From Vibrio crassostreae 9ZC13 (GTDB taxonomy: Bacteria; Pseudomonadota; Gammaproteobacteria; Enterobacterales; Vibrionaceae), in NCBI RefSeq assembly GCF_000272045.2, contig NZ_AJYZ02000002.1:175581-239580 (forward strand): 64,000 nt of DNA. The letters are read 5' to 3'. The position numbers and the translations under genes are program-made. Below, in pieces: positions 9,430 through 16,265 of this stretch (position 1 is its first letter; each line of letters starts with the position of its first letter). The notes under the pieces were generated by a model. It was not told the DNA's origin. It saw only the letters and a list, made by a program, of their open reading frames with translations, and searched no databases.

Positions 9430-10689
9430 TTAGATTCGAATCGTCATGCCATCAGACAATGACTGGCGGTAAGCCCTGAAAGCGGGAATAAAGCCGATAA
9501 TGATTCCGGCAACTTGTACCAGCATAAGCAGTTTCCACTCATGCGGTGTGATTGCGGATATCGATATGTTGATACCATAACTTTGTTGCACAATAGGAGC
9601 AACCACTGCGATCAGCGCAAACAGCACTGCAACACCTAATGTAATGCCAAGGAAGGTTAGTGCACTGGCTTCACTGATCAGTAAACCAAACACATGACGA
9701 GGTCTTGCGCCCATCGCACGTAGGATAGCCATCTCTCGACGCCTTTCTTGCAAGCTAGTGAGTAGGCTACTGAGCATACCCAATAATCCGGCGACAACAA
9801 CAAACCCTGAAACAATCAGTAATGCTTGTTCTGCTACAGCCATCATTCCCCACAATTCGTGAAGCGCAATGCCCGGCATAATGGCGCTTAAAGGTTCTTG
9901 GCGGTAGTTATTGATTTCTCGTTGCAGTGCGAAGGTTTGGATCTTCGATTTAAGGCCAACCATCATCGCGGTAATCTGCTTCGGTTGGAAGTCACGTTGC
10001 TTTAGCGCTTCAGCATTCGGTGTGTGCCCGAGGTTGGCACCTGATTCCCAGCCAACATGAATTGCTTCGATTGCCTCTAGCGATACGTGTACGGTTTTGT
10101 CTACTGGTGTTCCTGTTGGCGCGAGTATTCCCACAATCTTGAAGGGCAGATTATCGTGACGGCTAAACGCAACATCACTGATACCGTGCGCAAGAATGAT
10201 TTGATCACCTATTTTGTAATCTAGCTTCTTCGCGACGTCGGCACCAATCACTACGTCAAATAGCTGATTAAACTCTTTGCCTTGCTGAAAAGTAAGTGGT
10301 TGCTTACTTCCATAGCGATAATTCTCGAAGTAGCTATGGTTCGTGCCCATTACGCGGAAGCCTTTATGTGAATCACCCAATGAGATTGGGATCGCCCACT
10401 TTACAGCGTTGTGCTGGCTAAATTCTTCATAGCTTTTCCAGTCGATGTTGTTGGTCGCATTACCGATTCTAAATACGGAATAAAGCAGCAGGTTTACCTG
10501 ACCAGAGCGGCCACCGACGATAAGGTCAGTACCTGAAATCGTATTGGCGAAGCTGCTCTTAGCTTCGGTTCTTACACGTTCCACACCGAGTAATAGAATG
10601 ACGGATACAGCCACAGTGAGAATAGTTAGAATGGCTGTGGCTTTACGGTTGAGTACGCTTTTTAAGGCTAAGTGAGTAATTACTTTCAT
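9430..10689 (-). CDS. ABC transporter permease, FtsX/MacB type, of the zinc cluster
   Basis: Inner-membrane protein of 419 residues: one N-terminal membrane helix (about residues 15-37), a large periplasmic domain (about 40-285), and three C-terminal helices (about 290-415) with an FtsX-like motif region ERRREMAILRAMGA. This is the MacB/LolC architecture, not the multi-span fold of classical metal importers. Overlaps the ATPase gene by 4 nt (ATGA), indicating translational coupling. Proposed to act in zinc acquisition with the neighbouring ATPase; direction of transport is not evident from sequence. Confidence 0.85.
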   Translation of the reverse strand: MKVITHLALKSVLNRKATAILTILTVAVSVILLLGVERVRTEAKSSFANTISGTDLIVGGRSGQVNLLLYSVFRIGNATNNIDWKSYEEFSQHNAVKWAIPISLGDSHKGFRVMGTNHSYFENYRYGSKQPLTFQQGKEFNQLFDVVIGADVAKKLDYKIGDQIILAHGISDVAFSRHDNLPFKIVGILAPTGTPVDKTVHVSLEAIEAIHVGWESGANLGHTPNAEALKQRDFQPKQITAMMVGLKSKIQTFALQREINNYRQEPLSAIMPGIALHELWGMMAVAEQALLIVSGFVVVAGLLGMLSSLLTSLQERRREMAILRAMGARPRHVFGLLISEASALTFLGITLGVAVLFALIAVVAPIVQQSYGINISISAITPHEWKLLMLVQVAGIIIGFIPAFRAYRQSLSDGMTIRI

Positions 10690-11402
10690 ACGACAACCTT
10701 AGCTTGGTTAACGGTTTTTAAATCTATGGTTCGAGTGAACAACTTTTCTAGTGTTGGATCATGGCTAACAAAGATAAGAGTAGAACCTGCCTGGTTGGCT
10801 TGTTCTAACAACAGTTCGATAAAAGCTTCTCGGTTGTCATGATCCAAAGCCGAGGTTGGCTCGTCGGCAATAATGATTTTGGGTTGGCCGATCAAAGCAC
10901 GAGCGGCAGCAACACGTTGTTGTTGACCGATGCTTAACTCGGTAACGGGCTTGTCCATTAAAGCTTGAGGTAGCTTTAATCGGAGTAACAACTCTCGAGC
11001 CGTCTCTTGTAAGCTTTTCTGGCTTTCAGCGACTTGCTGTTTACGAATCTGTGAAAACTGGCAAGGAAGCGTCACGTTATCGATAACTGATAGATAAGGA
11101 AGCAGGTTAAATTGTTGGAAAATATAACCAATATGATCGGCTCTGAATTTATCTCTTTGACGAGGTGTAAGCTGAGTGAGGTCTTGATCAAGGATAGAGA
11201 CTTCTCCTTGCTCAGCTTGGTTGATTCCGGTCAGTAGCCCTAACAAAGTTGATTTTCCACAACCACTTGGCCCTTTAATAAAAAGGTGCTCTTGGGCTTG
11301 GATGTGAAGAGAGGGGATCTCTAGCGTTGGTGGTAATTCAGGCTTCCAACGAAAGCTGATATTTTCGAGTTTGACCACAAGTGATGAACTGTCAGAAGAC
11401 AT
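10686..11402 (-). CDS. ABC transporter ATP-binding protein of the zinc cluster (LolD/MacB type)
   Basis: A 238-residue ATPase with Walker A GPSGCGKST (residues 44-52), Q-loop in YIFQQFNLLPYLS, signature LSIGQQQR, Walker B IIIADEPTSALD and the H-loop FVSHDP. The signature has Ile where most family members have Gly (LSGGQ), a mild variant. Closest in type to MacB/LolD. It follows zrgA after a 141-nt gap that contains a strong hairpin. Confidence 0.9.
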   Translation of the reverse strand: MSSDSSSLVVKLENISFRWKPELPPTLEIPSLHIQAQEHLFIKGPSGCGKSTLLGLLTGINQAEQGEVSILDQDLTQLTPRQRDKFRADHIGYIFQQFNLLPYLSVIDNVTLPCQFSQIRKQQVAESQKSLQETARELLLRLKLPQALMDKPVTELSIGQQQRVAAARALIGQPKIIIADEPTSALDHDNREAFIELLLEQANQAGSTLIFVSHDPTLEKLFTRTIDLKTVNQAKVVV

Positions 11403-11479
11403 GCTAGCTCCAATAATTAAAGCGGTGTATCTACTGGACAGTAATTTGAAACATAAATTCTCAGGAACACACCGATTTG

Positions 11480-11513
11480 AACAGCCAAGTAAGCGATGAC
11501 TTACCTGGCTGTT
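11480..11513 (-). promoter_or_regulatory. Hairpin between zrgA and the ABC ATPase gene
   Basis: Two-step stem: AACAGCCA pairs with TGGCTGTT and GTAAG with CTTAC around a 6-nt loop, with a single mismatch. On the transcribed strand no T run follows. Likely an attenuating or mRNA-protecting structure that could let zrgA be made in excess over the transporter (inference). Confidence 0.5.
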
Positions 11514-11543
11514 TATTTTACGTTTAATCCGATCTAGGAGTGA

Positions 11544-12188
11544 TTAGAATCGGAAACTAATACGCTCTGCGTTAAGCACTTCTTGTACTTGAGCTGTGTC
11601 TGTTAGTAGGTTCACCGTCATTTTTTCAGTGTTGCTGAACTTAGAGAACCACTGAGTGCTAACTGTGTCTAGCTTAGCAACATCTGAACATTCATAGTGG
11701 TACTCAACAGTGAACTCACCGTGGCCACCTTCTGAGTGATCGTGGCCTTCATGATCGTGGTGGTCGTGACCTTCGTGGTCATCATGATCGTGCTCAGCGT
11801 GGTCATGGTCTTTGTGGTCATCATGATCGTGTTCAGCGTGGTCATGGTCTTTGTGGTCGTCATGACCGCCTTCTAAGGTGTTTGCTACTGACTTGAACTT
11901 CAGAGTACAACTCGCATTGTTAAAACTAAACAGCTCTTCTGGCTTGTTTAATTGTGCGATAGCCTGTTCAAACACTTTCTTCTGTTCTGCAGTTTTTGGA
12001 GCATGTTCAAACCCAACCACATCTGCGCCTGGAGCTGTTACTTCAACAAGCAATTCTTGCCCATCTTGCGCGATGTTTACTTCAACTTGGCCATGTACGT
12101 GTGCATCATGAGAGCGGAATTCTTCGTTAGCTAGAGCATTTGTAGAGACAGTCATGCCGATAACAACGGCTAAAAAAGTAGGTTTCAT
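11544..12188 (-). CDS. zrgA: Zinc uptake protein ZrgA (DUF2796), His-rich periplasmic protein
   Basis: A 214-residue protein with signal peptide (cleavage near residue 20, after NALA). The mature N-terminal part carries HDAHVHGQVEVNIA. The middle (about residues 110-160) is almost only His, Asp, Glu, Gly and Lys, including two tandem copies of a 13-residue unit. The DNA of this stretch is a 39-bp direct repeat. Such a region should bind several zinc ions. DUF2796 proteins are the ZrgA family, described in Vibrio cholerae as part of a second zinc-uptake system. Lies 40 nt after the DUF2607 gene, behind a Zur-type box. Confidence 0.85.
   Translation of the reverse strand: MKPTFLAVVIGMTVSTNALANEEFRSHDAHVHGQVEVNIAQDGQELLVEVTAPGADVVGFEHAPKTAEQKKVFEQAIAQLNKPEELFSFNNASCTLKFKSVANTLEGGHDDHKDHDHAEHDHDDHKDHDHAEHDHDDHEGHDHHDHEGHDHSEGGHGEFTVEYHYECSDVAKLDTVSTQWFSKFSNTEKMTVNLLTDTAQVQEVLNAERISFRF
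11775..11852 (-). repeat. Two 39-bp tandem repeats encoding the His/Asp-rich unit of ZrgA
   Basis: Copies at 11775-11813 and 11814-11852 differ by one base and encode the 13-residue unit KDHDHAEHDHDDH. A third, degenerate copy follows. This is a likely site of slippage and length variation between strains. Confidence 0.85.
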
Positions 12189-12228
12189 GTTTTTTCCTGA
12201 ATAAAGGTTAATTAAAAAGTAGTGGTAA

Positions 12229-12519
12229 TTAAGCGATATTTACAGGAGGTGAGCGTGCCAAATAAGCGAAATATAGCCGCTGTAGTGAAGTTACTGACTC
12301 TGTAATAGCGACAGTAAATTCCGAATGGAACTCTGGAATCTGTGGTAGTGAGTGCGCTGTGATGAACTGATTAAGCGAAAACAGCTCACAATGGTGTGAA
12401 GTGTGGTGCTCTGGTGCGATATCCACAATGTGTGTTGCGGCTAACACGCTTAACATGAGCATAAGCCCAAGCAAGAAGCCTGTTTTGCGTTTCACATTGT
12501 TGGGTGTGTTTTGCCACAT
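12229..12519 (-). CDS. DUF2607 family small protein, first gene of the zinc operon
   Basis: A 96-residue protein with a hydrophobic N-terminal segment (about residues 13-30, FLLGLMLMLSVLAATHIVDI), then a His-bearing stretch EHHTSHHCELF. It is therefore membrane-anchored or exported with a possible metal site. It matches the short Vibrio DUF2607 proteins by size and context. First gene after the Zur-like palindrome (31 nt from palindrome to start codon), so it is probably part of the same zinc-responsive transcript as zrgA. The Shine-Dalgarno is weak. Function unknown. Confidence 0.7.
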   Translation of the reverse strand: MWQNTPNNVKRKTGFLLGLMLMLSVLAATHIVDIAPEHHTSHHCELFSLNQFITAHSLPQIPEFHSEFTVAITESVTSLQRLYFAYLARSPPVNIA

Positions 12520-12549
12520 CAGGATGATTAACCACAGAATTAAAAAAAA

Positions 12550-12576
12550 GGATACTGTTATAATATAACAATATCC
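12550..12576 (-). promoter_or_regulatory. Zur-type zinc operator
   Basis: The core TGTTATAATATAACA (12556-12570) lies inside a 27-bp near-perfect palindrome whose outer arms are GGATA and TATCC. It matches the gammaproteobacterial Zur box (TGTTATA-N-TATAACA style). Placed between ytfJ and the DUF2607-zrgA operon, 31-57 nt upstream of the first start codon, where it would overlap the promoter. Confidence 0.82.
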
Positions 12577-12611
12577 TTTGGTTAGGTCTCGAAAAAGACG
12601 CGAATATCTTA

Positions 12612-13163
12612 TTAAAGGCTCGCTTTAATCAACTCAATGACTTGAGTGACTTCTGATTCGTTTAATGCACCTTCTTTTACAAACAAGATTTTACCTTGCT
12701 TGTCTTGAACGATAATCGCTGAGCTTTCTTCTTTTAGAGCCCATGTTGACGCAACGGCGCCGTCTTCATCTAGGACCATAGAAGACCATGGAAATTCTTC
12801 TTTGCTGCTTTCGGCAGAGGACTTAACAAAAGACCCAGTACCCCAAATCGCATCATCTTGGTTGATGATAGTGGTGGTTTGGTAGCTGTCTTCTGAGAAT
12901 TTCGATGCGGTAATGGCTGCCATCAGTGGTGCGTTGAGCTCTTTAGAGCTGCTGCGGCCAGCGATAGCTTGAACGACGCGAACTTTACCTAGAAGATCAT
13001 TGGTTGCCCAAGCTTGATATCCAGTATTTCCGTCGTTTAGAACAATCTCACCATAGTTACTCACATCGACGGCAGGCAGGGTAGCGCCTACTGATAGGTT
13101 GTGAGCATTGGCGAAGAGTGGAGAGGCTGCGGCTAGAAAAGCCAGTAGAGTTTTGTTTTTCAT
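12612..13163 (-). CDS. ytfJ: YtfJ family protein (thioredoxin-like fold, exported)
   Basis: A 183-residue protein with signal peptide (cleavage near residue 20, after LFANA), so periplasmic. Belongs to the YtfJ/HI0045 family of thioredoxin-fold proteins, but no CXXC redox pair is visible. The start at MKNKTLLAF is chosen because it begins a proper signal sequence. A longer frame reaches 13277 but its extra 38 residues look like noncoding sequence. Its position near ytfK, msrA and tamAB matches E. coli. Function unknown. Confidence 0.85.
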   Translation of the reverse strand: MKNKTLLAFLAAASPLFANAHNLSVGATLPAVDVSNYGEIVLNDGNTGYQAWATNDLLGKVRVVQAIAGRSSSKELNAPLMAAITASKFSEDSYQTTTIINQDDAIWGTGSFVKSSAESSKEEFPWSSMVLDEDGAVASTWALKEESSAIIVQDKQGKILFVKEGALNESEVTQVIELIKASL

Positions 13164-13259
13164 TATATTTTTGTTCCGCTTATTGGTTTGCACAGGAAGT
13201 ATAATATGAAATTTGAAAAATGCCTCTTTAACTTTTTTATCGTACGACGTAGAAAGAAG

Positions 13260-13287
13260 TTGCAGGCTTGTTACCAAAAGGTATAAT
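13260..13287 (+). promoter_or_regulatory. Promoter of ytfK
   Basis: TTGCAG (13260-13265), a 16-bp spacer and TATAAT (13282-13287) upstream of ytfK give a good sigma-70 promoter with a leader of about 120 nt. Confidence 0.65.
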
Positions 13288-13356
13288 GCATCAATATCAA
13301 GATGAACAATAGATTATCTTGCTGTTTGCTAAAGGAATTAGCGATTAAATGTGCTT

Positions 13357-13375
13357 TGAACAGCGACGCTGTTCA
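13357..13375 (+). promoter_or_regulatory. Palindrome in the ytfK leader
   Basis: TGAACAGCG and CGCTGTTCA are perfect inverse complements around a single A. As DNA it resembles a repressor operator; as RNA it can form a 7-bp hairpin with a 5-nt loop. It lies between the promoter and the ytfK start codon. Confidence 0.5.
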
Positions 13376-13416
13376 GGTATGTGACTGTAGTACTCAAATG
13401 GAATTGAGGTTGTATT

Positions 13417-13617
13417 ATGTTAAGAAAATTTTCTACTTACCGTCCACGTCAGGTGGCGCGTTTCGTTAAAGTCCTGTTCAAAGGCCAATTTGCTATTGAA
13501 GGTGTTGGAGAGTTTCGCTTCGACCAAGGCAAGGTGCTACTTCCTGAAGTTTCAGACAAACAAAAGCTCACTATTTTTAAAGAAGTTAACGGCACCATTG
13601 CAGCGTTGCCGGTGTAA
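13417..13617 (+). CDS. ytfK: YtfK, DUF1107 family stress protein
   Basis: A 66-residue cytoplasmic protein. The N-terminal YRPRQVARFVKVLFKGQF and the following EGVGEFRFDQGKVLLP match DUF1107/YtfK of E. coli, a small protein reported to promote SpoT-dependent (p)ppGpp accumulation. Length agrees with the family. It stands alone with its own promoter and terminator and converges on msrA. The role here is inferred from the family. Confidence 0.85.
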   Translation: MLRKFSTYRPRQVARFVKVLFKGQFAIEGVGEFRFDQGKVLLPEVSDKQKLTIFKEVNGTIAALPV

Positions 13618-13660
13618 CTGAGCTTTATCGATTTGTCTTGCACCGAATAGATTAACAATG

Positions 13661-13690
13661 AAAAGGGCTTCCTGATGGAAGCCCTTTTTT
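13661..13690. terminator. Bidirectional terminator between ytfK and msrA
   Basis: AAAAGGGCTTCC pairs with GGAAGCCCTTTT across a 4-nt loop, with A and T runs on both sides; serves both convergent genes. Confidence 0.9.
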
Positions 13691-13727
13691 AATGCGTGTC
13701 GTTCACGATGGTATGTCGAACGGCACT

Positions 13728-14357
13728 TTATTGTGGAGGGAAGCACACACCTGTTCCACCCAACCCGCAATACCCATTCGGATTTTTAGCTAGGTATTGC
13801 TGGTGGTAGGTTTCTGCGAAAAAATATTTTCCAGCAGGCAGAACTTCCGTCGTGATCTCGTTGCCTAAAGATTCAGTCATTGCTCGTTGATATTCACATT
13901 TAGAGTGCTCAGCGATAGATTGTTGTTCTTCACTGAAGGTGTAAATCGCAGAACGGTACTGAGTCCCTAAATCGTTGCCTTGGCGCATCCCTTGAGTTGG
14001 GTCATGACGCTCCCAAAAGGTTTCAAGTATTCGAGCTAGAGAGGTTTGTTCACTATCAAATATGACACGAACGACCTCGGTATGGCCGGTTTGCCCAGTA
14101 CATACTTGTTCATAAGTGGGATTAACTGTGTATCCGCCAGCGTAACCAACGGATGTTGAAATAACGCCATCCAATTGCCAAAACAAACGCTCAGCTCCCC
14201 AGAAGCACCCCATACCAAACAGGACTTCTTGTTGAGAGCCCGTGGGTGCATCGAGCAGGTCGGTTTGATTGACGAAATGGCGCTCAGTGATTCGAATTGG
14301 GTCAGCATTTCCCGGTAGTGCGGTTGCTGCAGAAACCAGTTGTTGTTTGTTTAGCAT
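13728..14357 (-). CDS. msrA: Peptide-methionine (S)-S-oxide reductase MsrA
   Basis: Repairs oxidised methionine (S epimer) in proteins. The 209-residue sequence has the catalytic motif GCFWG with nucleophile Cys51, and the conserved YAGG and HTEVVRV segments. Cys residues near the C-terminus ([13 protein letters not shown]) are the likely resolving cysteines for thioredoxin recycling. No signal peptide, so cytoplasmic. Divergent from tamA, as in E. coli. Confidence 0.96.
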   Translation of the reverse strand: MLNKQQLVSAATALPGNADPIRITERHFVNQTDLLDAPTGSQQEVLFGMGCFWGAERLFWQLDGVISTSVGYAGGYTVNPTYEQVCTGQTGHTEVVRVIFDSEQTSLARILETFWERHDPTQGMRQGNDLGTQYRSAIYTFSEEQQSIAEHSKCEYQRAMTESLGNEITTEVLPAGKYFFAETYHQQYLAKNPNGYCGLGGTGVCFPPQ

Positions 14358-14552
14358 GTTATATTCCTTTTCGCATACGTTTACCGCGCTGGCTTTTATT
14401 TAACGTGGGTTCATATTAACTGTTGGTCAATATTGAATAAGTCTTTAAATTAGACCGTGTTATTCCAGGATTTATTACAGACTCAATGCCTATTTAGCGG
14501 TATTATTTCTTTTCACTTATTAACGTATTGATAACTTCTTCACCAATTAAAC

Positions 14553-16265
14553 ATGATAAGAAAAACTTTACCAGTTCTGATTGGCACTCTATTGTCATCG
14601 ACGCTCGCTTTCGCTGACGTTTCCCTTGAAATCAAAGGGCTAGATGGAGCGCTTGAGGATAATGTTGATGCTTATCTGAGTGCGATCCCTGAAGAAGAGT
14701 ATTCGGTTTCACTAAGATTCCAATCCCGCTTGGAATCTATGATTAAAGAAGCCCTGAATGCGTTAGGCTACTACCACCCTAAAATCACATTTACTCACTC
14801 CGAAGATGATACCGAAATGACCGTTACGGTTGAGCCGGGAGAGCCTGTTGTTATTTATACTTCAGATATCGTTCTAACTGGTGAAGCCAAGGATGACCCA
14901 GACTTTTTAGCCTTGATAGCGAAGAGTAGCTTGTCTAAAGGTTCGACTCTGAATCATGGTAATTATGACTCTTTGAAATCGTCGATCCGCAACCTTGGCT
15001 TAGCGAAAGGCTACTTCGATGGTGCTTATGATCTTAGTAAGCTAGAAGTCGCTCCTGAATTGAACCGCGCTTATGTTCGTCTTCATTATAACAGTGGTAT
15101 CCGCTATCACTTTGGTACTACTCAGGTTACTGGTAGCCAGATAGAAGAAGATAAGGTGCAGTCACTTAAACCATTTGAGGATGGCGAACCTTACTCAATC
15201 ACCAAAGTCGGTGAGTACAACCAAAACCTGTCCAATACGGATTGGTTCTCCTCGGTATTTGTTGAACCAGATTTAAGCCAGTTAGGCGAAGGCCGAGAGA
15301 TCCCGATGAAGGTTAGCCTTGCTCCGCAAGCTCGTAACCAAATCGAAACGGGTATCGGTGTATCCACCGACCTTGGCGTAAAAGGCACTCTGAAGTGGAA
15401 AAAACCTTGGGTTAATGAACAAGGCCATAGCTTCAATAGCAGCCTGTCGATTTCTAAACCTGAACAGACGATTACCGCTACCTATAAAATCCCTCTGGAT
15501 GACGTGCTGAACGACTACTATCAAGTTAAGTACGGTATGAAAAACTTGGATAATCGTGATACCAAGAGTTTGGAGTCAAACTTAGCGCTAGAAAGATATT
15601 GGCGACTGGATAACGGTTGGCAACGCACGGTCTTCATTCGATACTTGGTCGAAAACTATGAGCAAGGTTTGCAGGATGATTTAGCGCAATTTGTGCTGCC
15701 GGGTATCTCTTTCTCACGCACTCGAACGCGAGGCGGTTCGATGCCGATGTGGGGCGATAAACAAACCATTATGGTTGAAGCGGGTGATGATACCTTGTTA
15801 TCTGAAACTAAGGTTGTTCGTTTTCAAGGTCAAACCGCTTGGATTCGAAGCATTGGCGACAATCACCGAGGCTTAACTCGACTTCAATTTGGCGGCAACT
15901 TTGCCGACGAGTTTGATAAGCTATCTCCCTCCCTAAGATTCTTTGCTGGTGGTGACAATAGCATTCGTGGTTATGGTTATGAGTCGATCTCTCCTCGAGA
16001 TGAAAGTGGCGCACTAACGGGTGCCAAATTCATTGCAACCAGCTCGTTTGAATACCAATACCGCTTGGTTGGAAACTGGTGGGGCGCAGCATTCTACGAC
16101 ATTGGTGATGCATTTAATGACAAACCCGAATGGAAACACGGCACCGGCGTCGGTGTTCGTTGGGCGTCACCTGTTGGTCCAGTGAGTTTAGATTTTGCTT
16201 GGGGTCTAGATGCAGAAAAAGGTGATGAGTTCCAGTTACACTTTAGTTTAGGGCCAGAATTATGA
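14553..16265 (+). CDS. tamA: Translocation and assembly module subunit TamA
   Basis: Outer-membrane Omp85-family protein that works with TamB in outer-membrane biogenesis. The 570-residue precursor has a signal peptide (cleavage near residue 21, after LAFA), three POTRA domains (about residues 22-260) and a 16-strand barrel (about 270-570) containing FFAGGDNSIRGYGYES, the conserved inner loop of Omp85 proteins (RGY motif). Overlaps tamB by 4 nt, indicating coupled translation. Confidence 0.95.
   Translation: MIRKTLPVLIGTLLSSTLAFADVSLEIKGLDGALEDNVDAYLSAIPEEEYSVSLRFQSRLESMIKEALNALGYYHPKITFTHSEDDTEMTVTVEPGEPVVIYTSDIVLTGEAKDDPDFLALIAKSSLSKGSTLNHGNYDSLKSSIRNLGLAKGYFDGAYDLSKLEVAPELNRAYVRLHYNSGIRYHFGTTQVTGSQIEEDKVQSLKPFEDGEPYSITKVGEYNQNLSNTDWFSSVFVEPDLSQLGEGREIPMKVSLAPQARNQIETGIGVSTDLGVKGTLKWKKPWVNEQGHSFNSSLSISKPEQTITATYKIPLDDVLNDYYQVKYGMKNLDNRDTKSLESNLALERYWRLDNGWQRTVFIRYLVENYEQGLQDDLAQFVLPGISFSRTRTRGGSMPMWGDKQTIMVEAGDDTLLSETKVVRFQGQTAWIRSIGDNHRGLTRLQFGGNFADEFDKLSPSLRFFAGGDNSIRGYGYESISPRDESGALTGAKFIATSSFEYQYRLVGNWWGAAFYDIGDAFNDKPEWKHGTGVGVRWASPVGPVSLDFAWGLDAEKGDEFQLHFSLGPEL

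Noticed and set aside
11669..11863. Open frame rich in Thr and Met on the minus strand inside zrgA
   Set aside because: It is the +1 shadow of the His/Asp repeat; no ribosome-binding site and no independent support.
12386..12571. Alternative frame upstream of DUF2607 reading through the Zur box
   Set aside because: Would place the operator inside a coding region; the DUF2607 frame has the expected hydrophobic N-terminus and family match.
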